Shown here: one piece after another, positions 33,497 through 33,654 of the stretch | Layout: each line of letters begins with the position of its first letter | Numbering within the stretch: the stretch's first letter is position 1 | NCBI GenBank assembly: GCA_019247515.1 | Contig: JAFAOS010000083.1 | Coordinates: 1-33,654, forward strand | Reading direction: 5' to 3' | Source: Chloroflexota bacterium | GTDB lineage: Bacteria; Chloroflexota; UBA6077; CF-72 | DNA length: 33,654 bases | Made by a program: the position numbers and the translations under genes | Notes under the pieces: generated by a model | The model's database searches: none | What the model saw: only the letters and a program-made list of their open reading frames with translations | What the model was told of the DNA's origin: nothing

Positions 33497-33654
33497 CGAA
33501 GCTTCGTAACTGCCACGGCGTTGCCCCGGGGACGCGGGACAGTTCAGGCTGGGCCGGGGGTGCGGGGCGCGCAGCCCCGCTTCAAACGGACGGCGCGCCG
33601 CAGGCGCGCACCGATTCCCGAGCGGAGCGTGGGGCCGCCCCGAAGGGGGCGCGT
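33491..33654. repeat. Inverted repeat, right copy (runs off the window)
   Basis: Reverse complement of 32425-32590. The inner edge begins TGCTG and the palindrome ACGAAGCTTCGT (33496-33507), overlapping the HTH gene stop. The match to the left copy is still going at the last base of the window, so the true length is unknown. Confidence 0.9.

Overview
This is a GC-rich bacterial chromosome segment with dense, partly overlapping genes, many GTG/TTG starts and 1-4 nt gene overlaps. The SOS boxes are of the GAAC-N4-GTTC (Bacillus/Actinobacteria) type and at least two SOS genes look leaderless. With a DnaE2/ImuB/DUF6504 set, a stand-alone methylmalonyl-CoA mutase large subunit and heptosyltransferase-like genes, this suggests a Chloroflexota-like or other Terrabacteria lineage. 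That placement is inference; no marker gene in the window settles it.

Layout. 1-4573 (minus): the SOS mutagenesis set imuB > DUF6504 > dnaE2, where dnaE2 runs off the left edge and a LexA box lies in front of both imuB and dnaE2. 4695-11848 (minus): a Gfo/Idh/MocA oxidoreductase, a catalytically dead and an active serine beta-lactamase-like hydrolase in tandem, a small ABM-like protein, and a large XRE + NB-ARC/TPR + LuxR regulator. 12020-18591 (plus): an envelope cluster with a PBP4-type carboxypeptidase, a HAD dehalogenase, FabZ, two GT9 glycosyltransferases, a zinc-finger membrane protein and a heptose-7-phosphate kinase. 18582-20958: two small minus-strand genes, a YflT-like stress protein and an FAD oxidoreductase. 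20935-22668 (minus): a DEDD exonuclease/GIY-YIG (UvrC-like) fusion with the third LexA box. 22731-27692 (plus): biotin carboxylase, biotin carrier, CinA and methylmalonyl-CoA mutase, probably propionyl-CoA or branched acyl-CoA handling.

From about 27.7 kb to the right edge the character changes. GC is lower in places, there are two methyltransferases, a frameshifted VOC gene and a DUF4145 gene, and nine or so truncated tRNA 3' halves, all on the minus strand. Those long enough to judge break at the same place, the anticodon loop. A complete tRNA-Arg(TCT) follows. Its 5' half forms the end of the reading frame of a PD-(D/E)XK (PF11645-like) endonuclease, whose stop codon is the TAA of the anticodon loop. 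This endonuclease and a divergent excisionase-like HTH gene lie between two inverted copies of a repeat of about 165 bp. I read this end as an integration or homing hotspot built around tRNA anticodon loops. It is the part of the window most likely to hold something undescribed.
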